Source: Aeromonas bivalvium (lineage in GTDB: Bacteria; Pseudomonadota; Gammaproteobacteria; Enterobacterales; Aeromonadaceae). From it: 64,000 nt of DNA. A program made the translations under genes and the position numbers. The DNA is taken from assembly GCF_000819765.1 (NCBI RefSeq), contig NZ_CDBT01000024.1, positions 62,001 to 126,000 on the forward strand. The letters run 5' to 3'. Shown here piece by piece: positions 35,582 to 46,108 of this stretch (positions within the stretch are counted from its first letter, which is position 1; every line of letters starts with the position of its first letter). Under the pieces are notes generated by a model. That model was not told the DNA's origin. It was given only the letters and a program-made list of their open reading frames with translations, and did not search any database.

Positions 35582-36490
35582 ATGACCGAGATGGACCAAC
35601 TGGATGCCATGCGCATGTTTGTGAGGGTAGCCGAGCTCAAGAGCTTTACCCGCGCCGCCGATCAGCTGGCGGTGCCCAAGGCGACCCTGTCACTGACCAT
35701 TCGTCGCCTCGAGGAGCGCCTGGGCACCCGCCTGTTGCAGCGCACCACGCGCCGGGTGCAGCTCACCCCAGATGGGCGGCTCTGCTATGAACGTTGCCTG
35801 GATCTGCTCGCGGATGTGGAGGAGTGGCAGGGATTGTTCCAGCAGACCCGGCAGCTGGGCGGGCGCTTGCGAGTCGATCTGCCAAGCCGGTTGGCCCGGC
35901 TGCTGGTGATCCCCCGGTTGCCGGCATTTTTGAGTCAGCACCCGGCCTTGACCCTGATGCTGAGCACCACGGACAGGCGGGTCGATCTGGTGCGCGAGGG
36001 CTTTGACTGCGTGGTACGGGTCGGGGCGCTGGAATCATCGAGTCTGGTGGCGCGCCGGCTCGGGGAACTGCGGCAGATCAACTGTGCCAGCCCGGCCTAC
36101 CTGGCCCGGCATGGGATACCGACCACACTGGCGGCGCTGTCTCGCCACCAGCTTATCCACTATGGCCACGATCTGGGGCGCGAGCCGGGCGGGTTTGAGT
36201 TCATGGGGGCCGACGGCCGTGCCGAGCGTTACCCCATGGCCGGCGCCCTGACGGTCAATGACAGCGAGAGCTACCTGGCCGCGGCCCTGGCGGGGCTTGG
36301 CATCATACAGCTGCCCGAACACGGGGTGAGCTCCCTGCTGGCCAGGGGCGAGCTGGTGGCCATACTGCCCGAGTGGCAGGCGCCCCCTCTGCCCATCCAT
36401 GTCCTCTATGGTCATCGTCGCCAGCTGGCCCCCAGGGTGCAGGTCTTCATCCAGTGGCTGGCCGACGTGCTGGAAGAGGCACTGGCGTAG
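35582..36490 (+). CDS. LysR-family transcriptional regulator
   Basis: A 302-residue LysR regulator. The N-terminal winged helix (about residues 5-64) has MRMFVRVAELKSFTRAADQL and ATLSLTIRRLEERLGTRLLQR; the effector-binding domain follows (about 92-300). A second ATG at 35591 (MDQLDAMR) is an equally possible start. It faces the dehydrogenase gene; the shared 107-bp gap contains TTCCAT-TTAC-ATGAA, a dyad that could be its operator. It converges with the diguanylate cyclase gene 34 bp downstream. Confidence 0.9.
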   Translation: MTEMDQLDAMRMFVRVAELKSFTRAADQLAVPKATLSLTIRRLEERLGTRLLQRTTRRVQLTPDGRLCYERCLDLLADVEEWQGLFQQTRQLGGRLRVDLPSRLARLLVIPRLPAFLSQHPALTLMLSTTDRRVDLVREGFDCVVRVGALESSSLVARRLGELRQINCASPAYLARHGIPTTLAALSRHQLIHYGHDLGREPGGFEFMGADGRAERYPMAGALTVNDSESYLAAALAGLGIIQLPEHGVSSLLARGELVAILPEWQAPPLPIHVLYGHRRQLAPRVQVFIQWLADVLEEALA

Positions 36491-36524
36491 CGGGGGCAGC
36501 GGCCTGCTGCTAGGAACTGGGCCG

Positions 36525-37973
36525 TCAACCGGAAAAGGCGACGATGCGGTTCTTGCCTGCCGATTTGGCCTGATAGAGGGCAAGGTCGGCGTGATGCAGC
36601 AAGGTTTCCCCGTCATGCCCCGATGCGCTGTCGGCCCAGCCAATGCTGATGGTGCAGTAGAGGGTCTGCTGCTCGGCCACGATGGACATGTTGGCAAGGG
36701 TGCTGCGGATCGCCTCCAGCAAGGGCTCGACCTCGTCTGGCGCAATATCGACCAATACCAGGGCAAACTCCTCCCCCCCGATCCGCGCCGTAATGTCCTG
36801 GCTGCGGCAGCGATTGTGGATGATCTGGGCCAGGATCTGGATCACCCGATCGCCCACCCTGTGACCATGGTTGTCATTGATCGACTTGAAGTTGTCTATG
36901 TCCAGCATGGCCACACAGTAGCGGCGGCCCTGGTTGTCCAGCCGGGCCAGGGTCGGCATGAAGCCGCGACGGTTGAGCAGGCCTGACAGGGGATCGTAAC
37001 TGGCCTGCTTCTCCGCGGTCTGCTTGTCCTGCTCGGTGCGGTGCAGTTGTGCGCGTTGCAGCGAGACACCGAAGATGGTGAGCGTGGACGAGAAGACGAA
37101 GGCCATCATCTCAGTATTGGTTTCCTCCGGGGTCAGATGGATGAAGGGGCCTAGGCCATGGGCCGTGGCCAGTATGATGAACAGCATGGTGAGGCCGCTG
37201 AAGATGCTCAGATAGAAGCGGCTCACTTCGAACGCCAGAATGATCAGCAGGGGAGGCATCAGATAGATCAACCAGCTGCTCTGGGTACCCAGCCCCAGGA
37301 TGCCAAACAGTGACAGACCGGCCAGGGGCAGTACCAGGTGGCGCAGGCGGACGATGCGCAAGGCATGGGGATCTTGCCAGCCGGTATGGATCTGGTACAC
37401 CAGAATGATGCCGAGGATATCGGCCAGGAAGAACATCTTGGCCATGGCGACCCAGGTCGATCCGGCGATGTAGTGGCCCAGCACCAGATTCCAGGTCAGC
37501 AGCAGGCTGGAGATCGAAATGGGCACCACGCCGGCCAGCAGCACGAGCTTGATGAGGTCGTTGGCGTTGCGGGTCCCCAGTGGGAGAAAGCGGCGCAGCA
37601 GGTACAAGGCAAGGGCGGGGGCCAGGGTATCGATCAGCGCCGCGATGGCGGTGTGCCCGAGGGAGGAGGGCAGGGCGCCCTCTACCGTCATGCCGCCGAC
37701 ATTGAGCAGGAAACTGCCGAGCCATATCCAGAGAAGCGATGTCATGCCCCAGTTGAGCAGCATGATGAGGGCAATCCCGGAGGGGAGCCAGATCAGCGTG
37801 ATGTTAGCGGGGTGCAGGCTGAACAGGGTCTGCCCCACCCAGCCGGTGAGGAGATAGCACAAGGAGGCCAGCCCAAGGGTCAGCTGCTTGCGCCAGACCG
37901 GGGGCAGAGGGGGGAATCGTTTATTCAATCCGTTGATCGTATCTTGTGGGGCCAGTGGTCCTACTATAGCCAA
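36525..37973 (-). CDS. MASE1-GGDEF diguanylate cyclase
   Basis: A 482-residue membrane protein. About eight to ten hydrophobic helices (residues 30-310) resemble a MASE1 sensor region. The GGDEF domain (about 325-482) has the active-site sequence GGEEF near residue 399 and an RSQD inhibitory site exactly five residues before it, so an active cyclase with c-di-GMP feedback is predicted. The only in-frame start upstream of the first helix is a TTG at 37973, after a weak AAAGAGA. Signal and partners are unknown. Confidence 0.88.
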   Translation of the reverse strand: MAIVGPLAPQDTINGLNKRFPPLPPVWRKQLTLGLASLCYLLTGWVGQTLFSLHPANITLIWLPSGIALIMLLNWGMTSLLWIWLGSFLLNVGGMTVEGALPSSLGHTAIAALIDTLAPALALYLLRRFLPLGTRNANDLIKLVLLAGVVPISISSLLLTWNLVLGHYIAGSTWVAMAKMFFLADILGIILVYQIHTGWQDPHALRIVRLRHLVLPLAGLSLFGILGLGTQSSWLIYLMPPLLIILAFEVSRFYLSIFSGLTMLFIILATAHGLGPFIHLTPEETNTEMMAFVFSSTLTIFGVSLQRAQLHRTEQDKQTAEKQASYDPLSGLLNRRGFMPTLARLDNQGRRYCVAMLDIDNFKSINDNHGHRVGDRVIQILAQIIHNRCRSQDITARIGGEEFALVLVDIAPDEVEPLLEAIRSTLANMSIVAEQQTLYCTISIGWADSASGHDGETLLHHADLALYQAKSAGKNRIVAFSG

Positions 37974-38125
37974 TCTCTTTCAGTAACTAAATTGAGTAAA
38001 TTCAAATACTTCACCTCTGTGAACTCGCGCATCTTCTCTCAAAACGTCCCAGGCACACCGGGGCGGGCCTGGGATCCCAGTCCGTCCCCGCTGGCCGAGT
38101 CAGGCATGGCAACCCATCGGCCGTC

Positions 38126-39214
38126 TCAGCCCCGGTAGCGATGGGCGCGATACTGGCTGGGGGATTGGTCGAACGCCTCCTTGAAGAAACGGGTAAAGCT
38201 GCTCTGGCGGGCAAAACCCAGGCGCTCCCCCACGCTCTGCAAGGGGAGGGCGGGATCCTGCAACAGGCGGCAGGCCTCCTCCCGGCGCACCCGCTCCAGC
38301 AGGCCCGAGAAGTGGCACCCTTCCTCTCGCAGATGGCGGTTGAGGGTCCAGCGGGTCAGCTTGAGGTGCTCGCACACCCCATCGAGCAGAGAGGAGGCCT
38401 CAGGGTTCTCTTGCCACAGCTGCTGGCGGATGAGTGCCATCACCTTGTCCCGGTAGCGGCTGCGTGGGCGAAGCTGGGCCATCTGCCGGTCGAGCTCCCC
38501 GAGCAGCAGGGGTTGCAGGGGCAGGTTGCACTGCCCGTGGGCGAGATCGAGCAAGGGGGCGGGAAAGCGCAGCTCGAAGGCCGCCTCCTGTTGCAACCGC
38601 CCTTCCAGCCAGCCTGCCAGCTCACGCCACAGCCTGGGGCGTACCGGGGTGGGTAGCACCAGCAGGCCCTGCCCCGGGTGATAGAACTGAAGCAGGGCAT
38701 AGAGGTGGCAGAGGTTGGCCAGGCTGCTCAGGGCGATGACATCCGGGTGATCGGACTCCGAGTGGTAGCTTACCCTGGCCTGCCCCTCTTCTTCTCGCAG
38801 GCGGATCTCGTCGCTCTCGCCGATGAGGGGGCGGTAGGCGAGGAAGAAGTGCAGGGCCTGGCGCAGGGTGGCGGCGTTGCAGCACAGGCTCGCCAGCGAC
38901 ATGAAGTCGGCAAAGAGGCCGGGGAGGACGGGGGGCGTCCAGTCGAGGGCCAGATCCACGTGGGGGGCGGCCCTCGCCAGCAGCCGGAAGTGGCGCCCGG
39001 TGTCGAGTCGCCCCTGGGGGATCAGCAGCTCTTCGTGGGCGATGCCGCAGGGGTGCAGGAGGGCTGCAGGATCCCGCCCCCGGGCCTGCCAGTGGTTGAG
39101 GCAGTGCAGGGCAATCCGGTTGGAGACGGTCTTCACGGCAAAAATCCTTGTCGGCGGTGGCCCACCATCATCGGCCAACGGCGGCGGATTGCCGTGAGCC
39201 AGCGCCGCTTTCAT
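38126..39214 (-). CDS. AraC-family transcriptional regulator
   Basis: A 362-residue AraC-type regulator. Residues about 40-220 look like the Arabinose_bd (OruR-like) sensor domain. The C-terminal 90 residues form the double helix-turn-helix with HLKLTRWTLNRHLREEGCHF and LGFARQSSFTRFFKEAFDQSPSQYR. It is divergent from the family-3 glycosidase gene with a 153-bp gap, so control of that gene is plausible. A start nearer residue 27 is possible. Confidence 0.88.
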   Translation of the reverse strand: MKAALAHGNPPPLADDGGPPPTRIFAVKTVSNRIALHCLNHWQARGRDPAALLHPCGIAHEELLIPQGRLDTGRHFRLLARAAPHVDLALDWTPPVLPGLFADFMSLASLCCNAATLRQALHFFLAYRPLIGESDEIRLREEEGQARVSYHSESDHPDVIALSSLANLCHLYALLQFYHPGQGLLVLPTPVRPRLWRELAGWLEGRLQQEAAFELRFPAPLLDLAHGQCNLPLQPLLLGELDRQMAQLRPRSRYRDKVMALIRQQLWQENPEASSLLDGVCEHLKLTRWTLNRHLREEGCHFSGLLERVRREEACRLLQDPALPLQSVGERLGFARQSSFTRFFKEAFDQSPSQYRAHRYRG

Positions 39215-39367
39215 GTTTCAGATTTGTAACCAAGGGTAACCCTGCAACCCTTTTCACACTTTTCAATCCTGCTCCCAACCGGCAACTTCCTGCACCCGAC
39301 GGGCAAGTGAGAGGGGCCGCTTTTGCATAGAGTGGCCACTCCTACACACACAAGGAAGATAACAACA

Positions 39368-41404
39368 ATGAAACAGCACTCGCTCTCCCGAACCCGTGTC
39401 GCCCTCGCCATCGGGGCCCTGCTGCTGGCAGGGTGCAACGACAACGACTCCACCCCCAAGCCGGAGCAGCCCGTCCTGGGCCACCGCACCGTCACCCTCA
39501 TCGAGCAGGATGGCCTGCAATTCAAGGATCTCGATGGCAGCGGCATCCTGACCCCCTACGAGGACTGGCGCCTCGGTGCCGCCGAGCGGGCCCGGGATCT
39601 GGTGGCCAGGCTCACCCTGGCCCAGAAGGCGGGGCTGATGATGCACGGCACCCTGGTGCTGGACGGGGAGGGGCGAGTGAACCTCGCGGCCATGGACAAG
39701 ATGCTGCGCGAGGACGGGGTCAACACCTTCATCACCCGCATGGCCGGTGATCCGGCGGCCATCGCCGCGGACAACAACACCCTGCAGGCCCTGCTGGAAG
39801 GGGTGGGATTCGGCATCCCCATGACGGTGAGCACGGATCCCCGCAACCACTTCACCCATGATCCCAACGCCACCAGCATAGGCGCCGGGGCCTTCTCCCA
39901 GTGGCCCGAGACCCTGGGGCTCGCCGCCATCGGCGATGCCGCCCTGGTGCAGCGCTTTGGCGACATCGCCCGTCAGGAGTACAGGGCCGTCGGCATCCAC
40001 GAGGCCCTCTCGCCCCAGGCGGATCTCGCGACCGAGCCGCGCTGGGGGCGCATCAATGGCACCTTCGGGGAAGACAACCTGCTCGCCAAATCCCTGGTCA
40101 AGGCCTACATCGAGGGCTTCCAGCAGGGGAGCGACGGCATAGGCAAGGAGAGCGTGGTCACCGTGGTCAAGCACTTCGCCGGGGCGGGTCCCCAGAAAAA
40201 CGGCCTGGATGCCCACAACCCCTGGGGCAAGGAGCAGGTCTACCCCGGCGGTCAGTTTGCCTACCACCTGGTGCCCTTCGAGGGCGCCTTCGAGGCCAGG
40301 GTGGGGGCCGTGATGCCCTATTACGCCATGCCCCTGGGTCTGACCCAGGATGGGCAGCCCGTCGAGGAGGTGGGGTTTGGCTTCAACCGCCAGATCATCA
40401 CGGATCTGTTGCGGGGCCACTTCAAGTTCGACGGCGTGGTGCTGAGCGACTGGGGCATCGTCAATGACTGTGACAGCCGCTGCGAGCAGGGGCTGACCCA
40501 GGATGAGGTGACGGCGGGGGTCAGCCCCTGGACCGTGCCCTTTGGCATGTCCTGGGGGGTGGAGAAGCTCACCAAGGCCGAGCGCTACGCCAAGGCCATC
40601 GACGCCGGGGTGGATCAGTTCGGTGGCGTGGAAGATCCCGCCCCCCTGCTGGCGGCGGTGCAGAGCGGTCTGGTGACCGAGGCGGCCATCACCACCTCGG
40701 CCGAGCGGATCCTGGAACAGAAGTTTGCCCTGGGGCTCTTCGAGAATCCCTATGTGGATGCGGAGGCCGCGGTGGTCCTGGTGGGCAAGGCCGAGTTCCA
40801 GCAAGAGGCCCAGGCCGCCCAGGCGGCGTCCCACGTGTTGCTGAAGAACGAGGGATCCCTGCTGCCGCTCAAGGCGGACGGCAAGCGGGTCTATCTGCAC
40901 AATGTCAACGCCGAGGTGGCCAGGGCCAACGGCTATACGGTGGTGACGGATCTCGCCGACGCGGGGCTTGCCATCGTGCGGGTCAATGCCCCGGGCGAGC
41001 AGGATCCCCGCTTCCCGTTTGGCAGCATCCACTTCGGTCAGCTCGGCTTTGCCAGCAATGATCAGGTGGTGCAGGAGACGGCCCACGAGGGGGTCTACCG
41101 CGGCGCGGATGACTATGCCGCCATCCAGGCCATCGAGCAGGCCGGGGTGCCCCTGGTGCTCTCCGTCTATCTGGACAGGCCCGCCATCCTGACCGAGGTG
41201 GCCCCGGCGGCCCGGGTGCTGCTCGCCAACTTCGGCGCCCTGGATCAGGCCCTGTTCGATGTCATGAGCGGCACCCAGAAGGCACGCGGCAAGCTCCCCT
41301 TCGAGCTGCCCTCCAACTGGCAGGCGGTGCAAGACCAGCACTCGGACGTGGCGAAGGACTCCGCGAACCCGCTCTACCCCTACGGGGCCGGTCTGGCCTA
41401 TTGA
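39368..41404 (+). CDS. Lipoprotein glycoside hydrolase family 3
   Basis: A 678-residue exported glycosidase, probably beta-glucosidase-like. The signal peptide ends in a lipobox (ALLLAGC, Cys at about residue 22), so the protein is lipid-anchored. [16 protein letters not shown] precedes the catalytic barrel; [13 protein letters not shown] and the nucleophile segment [10 protein letters not shown] are typical of GH3, and the GH3 C-terminal domain follows. ATG 39368 follows AAGGAAG. It is divergent from an AraC regulator. The exact substrate is not readable. Confidence 0.9.
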   Translation: MKQHSLSRTRVALAIGALLLAGCNDNDSTPKPEQPVLGHRTVTLIEQDGLQFKDLDGSGILTPYEDWRLGAAERARDLVARLTLAQKAGLMMHGTLVLDGEGRVNLAAMDKMLREDGVNTFITRMAGDPAAIAADNNTLQALLEGVGFGIPMTVSTDPRNHFTHDPNATSIGAGAFSQWPETLGLAAIGDAALVQRFGDIARQEYRAVGIHEALSPQADLATEPRWGRINGTFGEDNLLAKSLVKAYIEGFQQGSDGIGKESVVTVVKHFAGAGPQKNGLDAHNPWGKEQVYPGGQFAYHLVPFEGAFEARVGAVMPYYAMPLGLTQDGQPVEEVGFGFNRQIITDLLRGHFKFDGVVLSDWGIVNDCDSRCEQGLTQDEVTAGVSPWTVPFGMSWGVEKLTKAERYAKAIDAGVDQFGGVEDPAPLLAAVQSGLVTEAAITTSAERILEQKFALGLFENPYVDAEAAVVLVGKAEFQQEAQAAQAASHVLLKNEGSLLPLKADGKRVYLHNVNAEVARANGYTVVTDLADAGLAIVRVNAPGEQDPRFPFGSIHFGQLGFASNDQVVQETAHEGVYRGADDYAAIQAIEQAGVPLVLSVYLDRPAILTEVAPAARVLLANFGALDQALFDVMSGTQKARGKLPFELPSNWQAVQDQHSDVAKDSANPLYPYGAGLAY

Positions 41405-41430
41405 CGGGCAGGGGTCACCTTCCTCTCATC

Positions 41431-41453
41431 AAGGCGCCTGCGGGCGCCTTTTC
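41431..41453 (+). terminator. Terminator after glycosidase gene
   Basis: AAGGCGCC (41431-41438) pairs with GGCGCCTT (41443-41450) around a 4-nt loop, followed by TTCC. It lies 27 nt behind the GH3 stop. Confidence 0.7.
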
Positions 41454-41478
41454 CATTGCCCCCATCGACAATCCCGGT

Positions 41479-41507
41479 TTGGCGCAAGGGGCGGGCTTGG
41501 GCATAAT
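41479..41507 (+). promoter_or_regulatory. Candidate sigma70 promoter of nfo
   Basis: TTGGCG (41479-41484) and CATAAT (41502-41507) are separated by 17 bp, about 80 bp upstream of the nfo ATG. The -10 matches five of six consensus bases. Confidence 0.6.
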
Positions 41508-41589
41508 GGCGCCCCATCAGGGGGTGGCGCGTCTCGCGGCCTTGACACACTCGCGAGGCGACGCGCCCAGCAAGCGCAGAGGAGACAAG

Positions 41590-42432
41590 ATGAAATTTAT
41601 CGGAGCCCACGTCAGTGCGGCCGGCGGGGTGGAGAACACCATAGCCCGAGCCCAGGCTATCGGGGCCAACGCCTTCGCCCTGTTCACCAAGAACCAGCGC
41701 CAGTGGCAGGCGGCGCCGCTGACCACCAAGTCCATCGATGCCTTCAAGGCGGCCTGCGAGAAGGGGGGCTTTCGCCCCGAGCAGATCCTGCCCCACGACA
41801 GCTACCTCATCAACCTGGGTCATCCCGACCCCGACGCCCTCGCCAAGTCCCGGGATGCGTTTCTGGACGAGATCAGGCGCTGCGAGCAGCTGGGGCTGTG
41901 CTACCTCAACTTCCACCCCGGCAGCCACCTCAAGCAGATCCCCGAGGCGGCGAGCCTCAAGCTGGTGAGCGAGTCCATCAACTGGGCGCTGGAGCGCAGT
42001 GAAGGGGTGACGGCGGTGATCGAGAATACCGCAGGCCAGGGCACCAACCTCGGCTGGTCGTTCGAGCACCTGGCCACCCTGATCGAGGGGGTGGAAGACA
42101 AGGGCCGGGTCGGCGTCTGCTTCGACACCTGCCACGCCTTCGCCGCCGGTTACGATCTGCGCACCCCCGAGGGGTGCGAGGCGGTGTTTGCCGACTTCGA
42201 CCGCATCGTGGGGTTCGAGTACCTCAAGGGGATGCACATCAACGGTGCCAAATGTACCTTCGGCAGCCGGGTCGACCGTCACCACAGCCTGCGGGAGGGC
42301 AACCTCGGCGAGGCGGTGTTCCACCACATCATGAACGACGCGCGTTTCGACGGCATCCCGCTGATCCTCGAGACCATCGACGAGTCCATCTGGGGCGAGG
42401 AGATACGCTGGCTGCGCAGTCTGGCCCCCTGA
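41590..42432 (+). CDS. nfo: Endonuclease IV (AP endonuclease)
   Basis: A 280-residue zinc enzyme of base-excision repair, cutting 5' of abasic sites. Metal-ligand motifs of the family are visible: [40 protein letters not shown] and LETI. The loop usually written NDAK or NDSK after the metal-binding His reads NGAK here. ATG 41590 has GAGGAGA upstream; a longer frame from 41401 runs through the promoter and terminator region. Length agrees with E. coli Nfo (285). A strong terminator follows. Confidence 0.95.
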   Translation: MKFIGAHVSAAGGVENTIARAQAIGANAFALFTKNQRQWQAAPLTTKSIDAFKAACEKGGFRPEQILPHDSYLINLGHPDPDALAKSRDAFLDEIRRCEQLGLCYLNFHPGSHLKQIPEAASLKLVSESINWALERSEGVTAVIENTAGQGTNLGWSFEHLATLIEGVEDKGRVGVCFDTCHAFAAGYDLRTPEGCEAVFADFDRIVGFEYLKGMHINGAKCTFGSRVDRHHSLREGNLGEAVFHHIMNDARFDGIPLILETIDESIWGEEIRWLRSLAP

Positions 42433-42454
42433 GGATCCAGACGATGCAACGAAC

Positions 42455-42482
42455 AGAGGCCCCAATGCGGGGCCTCTTTTTT
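42455..42482 (+). terminator. Intrinsic terminator after nfo
   Basis: A 9-bp stem AGAGGCCCC / GGGGCCTCT with a 5-nt loop, followed by a run of Ts to 42482. It is 22 nt behind the nfo stop. Confidence 0.92.
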
Positions 42483-42537
42483 ATGGCGGTACTGCCTTTG
42501 GCGCTCCCGGCGCGTCTCGCTGCCGGGGCGCGGGCCA

Positions 42538-45500
42538 TCAAGCGGCGTGGGCGGCGAGATCCTTGAGCAGACCGTCGACCCGCTGCAACCGGGTGACCCT
42601 GTCCTGGGTGGGTACCTGGAAGCGCAGCCGGGTCGGGCCGTCCATCTTGAACACCCTGGGCTGTTCGCTGAGCAGCTTGACCAGGTAGGTGGGGTCGACC
42701 CGGGTCTCCTGGGTGAAATCCAGATAACCGCCGCGCTCGTTCATCTCCAGGCGCTTGATGCCAAGGGCCGCCGCCCGCTGGCGGAAGCCGGCGAGGTCGA
42801 ACAGGGTCTTGGTGGCGTCCGGCAGCAGGCCGAAGCGATCGATGAGCTCCACCTTGAGCTCCCGCAGCTCCTGCTCGTCCGCCGCGCTGGCGATGCGCTT
42901 GTACATGGACAGGCGCATGTTGACGTCCGGGATATAGCTGTCCGGCAACAGGGCCGGCAGGCGCAGCTCCACCTCGGTGTGCTGGCTCATCAGCTGATCC
43001 AGGGAGGGCTCCTTGCCTGATTTGAGGGCCTCCACCGCCTGCTCCAGCATCTCCATGTAGAGGGTGAAACCCACCGACTCTATCTGGCCGCTCTGGTCGT
43101 CGCCAAGCAGCTCGCCCGCGCCCCGGATCTCCAGATCGTGGGTGGCCAGTGCAAATCCGGCGCCGAGATCTTCGAGGGATGCGATGGCATCGAGCCGTTT
43201 GGCGGCATCCTTGGTCATCAGCTTGGGATGGGGGGTGAGCAGGTAGGCATAGGCCTGATGGTGGGAGCGCCCGACCCGGCCCCGCAACTGGTGCAGCTGG
43301 GCCAGCCCCAGATGATCGGCCCTGTCCATGATGATGGTGTTGGCGCTCGGCACGTCGATGCCGGTCTCTATGATGGTGGTGCACACCAGCAGGTTGAAGC
43401 GCTGGTGGTAGAAGTCCGACATGATGCGCTCAAGATCGCGTTCGCGCATCTGGCCGTGGGCGATGCCGATGCGCGCCTCCGGCACCAGCTGGGCGAGATC
43501 ATTGGCGCATTTCTCTATGCTCTCCACATCGTTGTGCAGGTAGTAGACCTGACCGCCCCGCTTGAGCTCCCGCAGCACCGCCTCCCGGGTGACGGCGGGA
43601 TCCTGCTGGCGCACGAAGGTCTTGATGGCGAGGCGCTTGGCGGGCGGGGTGGCGATGATGGAGAGATCCCGCATGCCGGACATGGCCATGTTGAGGGTGC
43701 GCGGGATCGGCGTCGCCGTGAGGGTGAGGATGTCCACGTCGGCCCGCAGCGCCTTGATCTTCTCCTTCTGGCGCACCCCGAATCTGTGCTCCTCGTCGAC
43801 GATGAGCAGCCCCAGATCCTTGAACGTCAGATCCGAGCCCAGCAGCTTGTGGGTGCCTATGATGATGTCCACCTTGCCCTCCGCCAGCTCTTTCAAGACG
43901 GCCGTCTGCTCCTTGGCGGAGCGGAAGCGGCTCAGCACCTCCACTCGCACCGGCCAGTTGGCGAAGCGGTCGCGGAAGTTGTCGTAGTGCTGCTGGGCCA
44001 AGAGAGTGGTGGGCACCAGCACCGCCACCTGCTTGCCGCCATGGACCGCAACAAACGCGGCCCGTATCGCCACTTCCGTCTTGCCAAAGCCCACGTCGCC
44101 GCACACCAGGCGGTCCATGCTCTTGGCCTGGCACATGTCGCCGAGCACCGCATTGATGGCATTGAGCTGGTCTTCGGTCTCCTCGAACGGGAAGCCGGCG
44201 GCAAACTGGCGATAGCTCTCCTTGTCGTGCTTGAAGGCGAACCCCTTGCGCGCCGCCCGCAGGGCATAGACGTCCAGCAGTTCGGCGGCCACATCGCGCA
44301 CCTTCTCCGCCGCCTTGCGCCGGGCTCGGCTCCAGGCCTCGCCGCCGAGCTTGTGGCTGGGGGGGTTGTCCGAACCCGTGTAGCGGCTGATGAGGTGCAG
44401 GCTGGTGACCGGCACGAACAGCTTGTCGCCCCCGGCGTATTCCAGGGTGAGGAACTCGGTGGGCATGCCGCCGGCGTCCAGGGTCTCCAGGCCGAGATAG
44501 CGGCCGACCCCGTGATCCAGATGCACCACGGGCTGACCCTGGGTCAGCTCGCCCAGGTTTCGGATCACCGCCTCCGAGCTTAAGTTCTTGCTCTTCTCCC
44601 GGGCGCGCTTGCTGCGGATCTTGCCGCCCAGCAGCTCGCTCTCCGTGATGAGGGCGAGCGCCTCCTGGCCGCTCTCTTGCAGCAAGAAGCCGCGCTCCAG
44701 GGGGCCGACCAGTATGCCCATCCTGTCGCTCCCGGCGAGGAAGGCCGCCAGGCTGGCGGACTCGGGGGGCTGGTGGCCGATGCGGGCCAGCAGGTCCCGC
44801 AACACCTCGCGCCGCCCCTCGGACTCGACCACGAACAGGGTGCGTCCGGCAAACCCTCGCAGGAACTGCTCCAGGGCGAGCAGGGGCTGCTCCTTGCTGT
44901 GATCCAGTTGCAGCTCGGGCAGGGGGGCGAAGGGCAGATCGAACTGGCCGGCGCCGCCCTGGCAGGGGGCGCTTTGCAGGCGCACGGCGCCATACTGGCC
45001 GAGGGCCGCAAACAGCTGCTCCACCGGCAGATAGAGGCGGGCGGGCTCGAGCAGGGGGCGGCTGGTGTCCCAGCGCCGCTCCTCGTAGCGTTGTTGTACG
45101 TCGTTCCAGAAGCCCTGGGCGGCCGGGTAGATCTCCCCGACCGTGATGAGGCGGGTCTGGGGTGGCAGATAGTCAAACAGGCTGGCGGTCTGCTCGAAAA
45201 AGAGCGGCAGATAGTATTCGATCCCCGCCGGCCAGCGCCCCTTGCTCACCTCCTGATAGATGGAGCCATCGGCCCGGGACAGCTCGAACAGCTCCCGGTA
45301 CTGGCCGCGAAACAGCTCGATGGCCCCCTCGTCGGTGGGGTACTCCCGGGCCGGCAGCAGGCTGACCGCAGGGACGGGCTCGCGGGAGCGCTGGGATTCG
45401 GGGTCGAAGGGACGGATGGAGTCCACCTCGTCATCGAAAAAGTCGATGCGATAGGGGTGGTTGCTGCCCATGGGGAAGAGGTCGAGCAGGGAGCCGCGGG

Positions 45501-46008
45501 CGGCGAACTCGCCATGCTCGAGCACCTGATCCACTGCCACATAACCCGCCGTGGCCAGACGCCCCCTCAGCTGTTGCAGGTTGAGGCGCTGGCCGCTTTT
45601 GACCATCAGGCTGTATTTGTCGAGATACGCCTGGGGGGCACAGCGCAGCATCAGGGTGGAGATGGGGACGATGAGGGCGCCCCGCTGCATCTGGGGCAGC
45701 TGATAGAGGGCCTCCAGCCGCTGGGAGATGATGTCCTGATGGGGGGAGAAGGTGTCGTAGGGCAGGGTCTCCCAGTCCGGGAACAGCAGCACGGGGCAGG
45801 GGGCATCGTCTGCCTGGGCCAGCAGGTAGCGCAGCTCCTGCTCGAGGCGCAGGGCGCTCGGGGTGTCGGCGGTGATCAGCAGGGTCGGGCCCGTGTTGCT
45901 GCGGGTGAGCTCGGCGGCCACCAGGGCCAGGGCGCTGCCATGGAGCTGGCCCAGGGTGCTTTTTTGGCCCGCGGTGGCGGGCAGCTGGGGTAGGGTTAGG
46001 GGTCTCAT
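42538..46008 (-). CDS. mfd: Mfd, transcription-repair coupling factor
   Basis: A 1156-residue ATP-dependent translocase that removes stalled RNA polymerase and recruits UvrA. UvrB-homology modules lie N-terminally (FPDWETLPYD). The RNA-polymerase-interaction domain begins around VVHLDHGVGRYLGLE. RecG-like helicase motifs follow: GDVGFGKTE near residue 640 and DEEH near 738. The TRCF C-terminal domain ends the protein. ATG 46008 (MRPLTLPQ) gives the usual length (1148 in E. coli); a GTG at 46041 is possible. The PilZ gene lies 100 bp upstream on the same strand. Confidence 0.96.
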   Translation of the reverse strand: MRPLTLPQLPATAGQKSTLGQLHGSALALVAAELTRSNTGPTLLITADTPSALRLEQELRYLLAQADDAPCPVLLFPDWETLPYDTFSPHQDIISQRLEALYQLPQMQRGALIVPISTLMLRCAPQAYLDKYSLMVKSGQRLNLQQLRGRLATAGYVAVDQVLEHGEFAARGSLLDLFPMGSNHPYRIDFFDDEVDSIRPFDPESQRSREPVPAVSLLPAREYPTDEGAIELFRGQYRELFELSRADGSIYQEVSKGRWPAGIEYYLPLFFEQTASLFDYLPPQTRLITVGEIYPAAQGFWNDVQQRYEERRWDTSRPLLEPARLYLPVEQLFAALGQYGAVRLQSAPCQGGAGQFDLPFAPLPELQLDHSKEQPLLALEQFLRGFAGRTLFVVESEGRREVLRDLLARIGHQPPESASLAAFLAGSDRMGILVGPLERGFLLQESGQEALALITESELLGGKIRSKRAREKSKNLSSEAVIRNLGELTQGQPVVHLDHGVGRYLGLETLDAGGMPTEFLTLEYAGGDKLFVPVTSLHLISRYTGSDNPPSHKLGGEAWSRARRKAAEKVRDVAAELLDVYALRAARKGFAFKHDKESYRQFAAGFPFEETEDQLNAINAVLGDMCQAKSMDRLVCGDVGFGKTEVAIRAAFVAVHGGKQVAVLVPTTLLAQQHYDNFRDRFANWPVRVEVLSRFRSAKEQTAVLKELAEGKVDIIIGTHKLLGSDLTFKDLGLLIVDEEHRFGVRQKEKIKALRADVDILTLTATPIPRTLNMAMSGMRDLSIIATPPAKRLAIKTFVRQQDPAVTREAVLRELKRGGQVYYLHNDVESIEKCANDLAQLVPEARIGIAHGQMRERDLERIMSDFYHQRFNLLVCTTIIETGIDVPSANTIIMDRADHLGLAQLHQLRGRVGRSHHQAYAYLLTPHPKLMTKDAAKRLDAIASLEDLGAGFALATHDLEIRGAGELLGDDQSGQIESVGFTLYMEMLEQAVEALKSGKEPSLDQLMSQHTEVELRLPALLPDSYIPDVNMRLSMYKRIASAADEQELRELKVELIDRFGLLPDATKTLFDLAGFRQRAAALGIKRLEMNERGGYLDFTQETRVDPTYLVKLLSEQPRVFKMDGPTRLRFQVPTQDRVTRLQRVDGLLKDLAAHAA

Positions 46009-46108
46009 CACTCTTCGTCTTGAACCTTGTTCCGTTTGCACCTGGGCCCGGGGGCGCGGTGCCGGGATCAGCCGATCGGGCGGGGCGCGACCGGCTGGTG
46101 GGGGGTTG

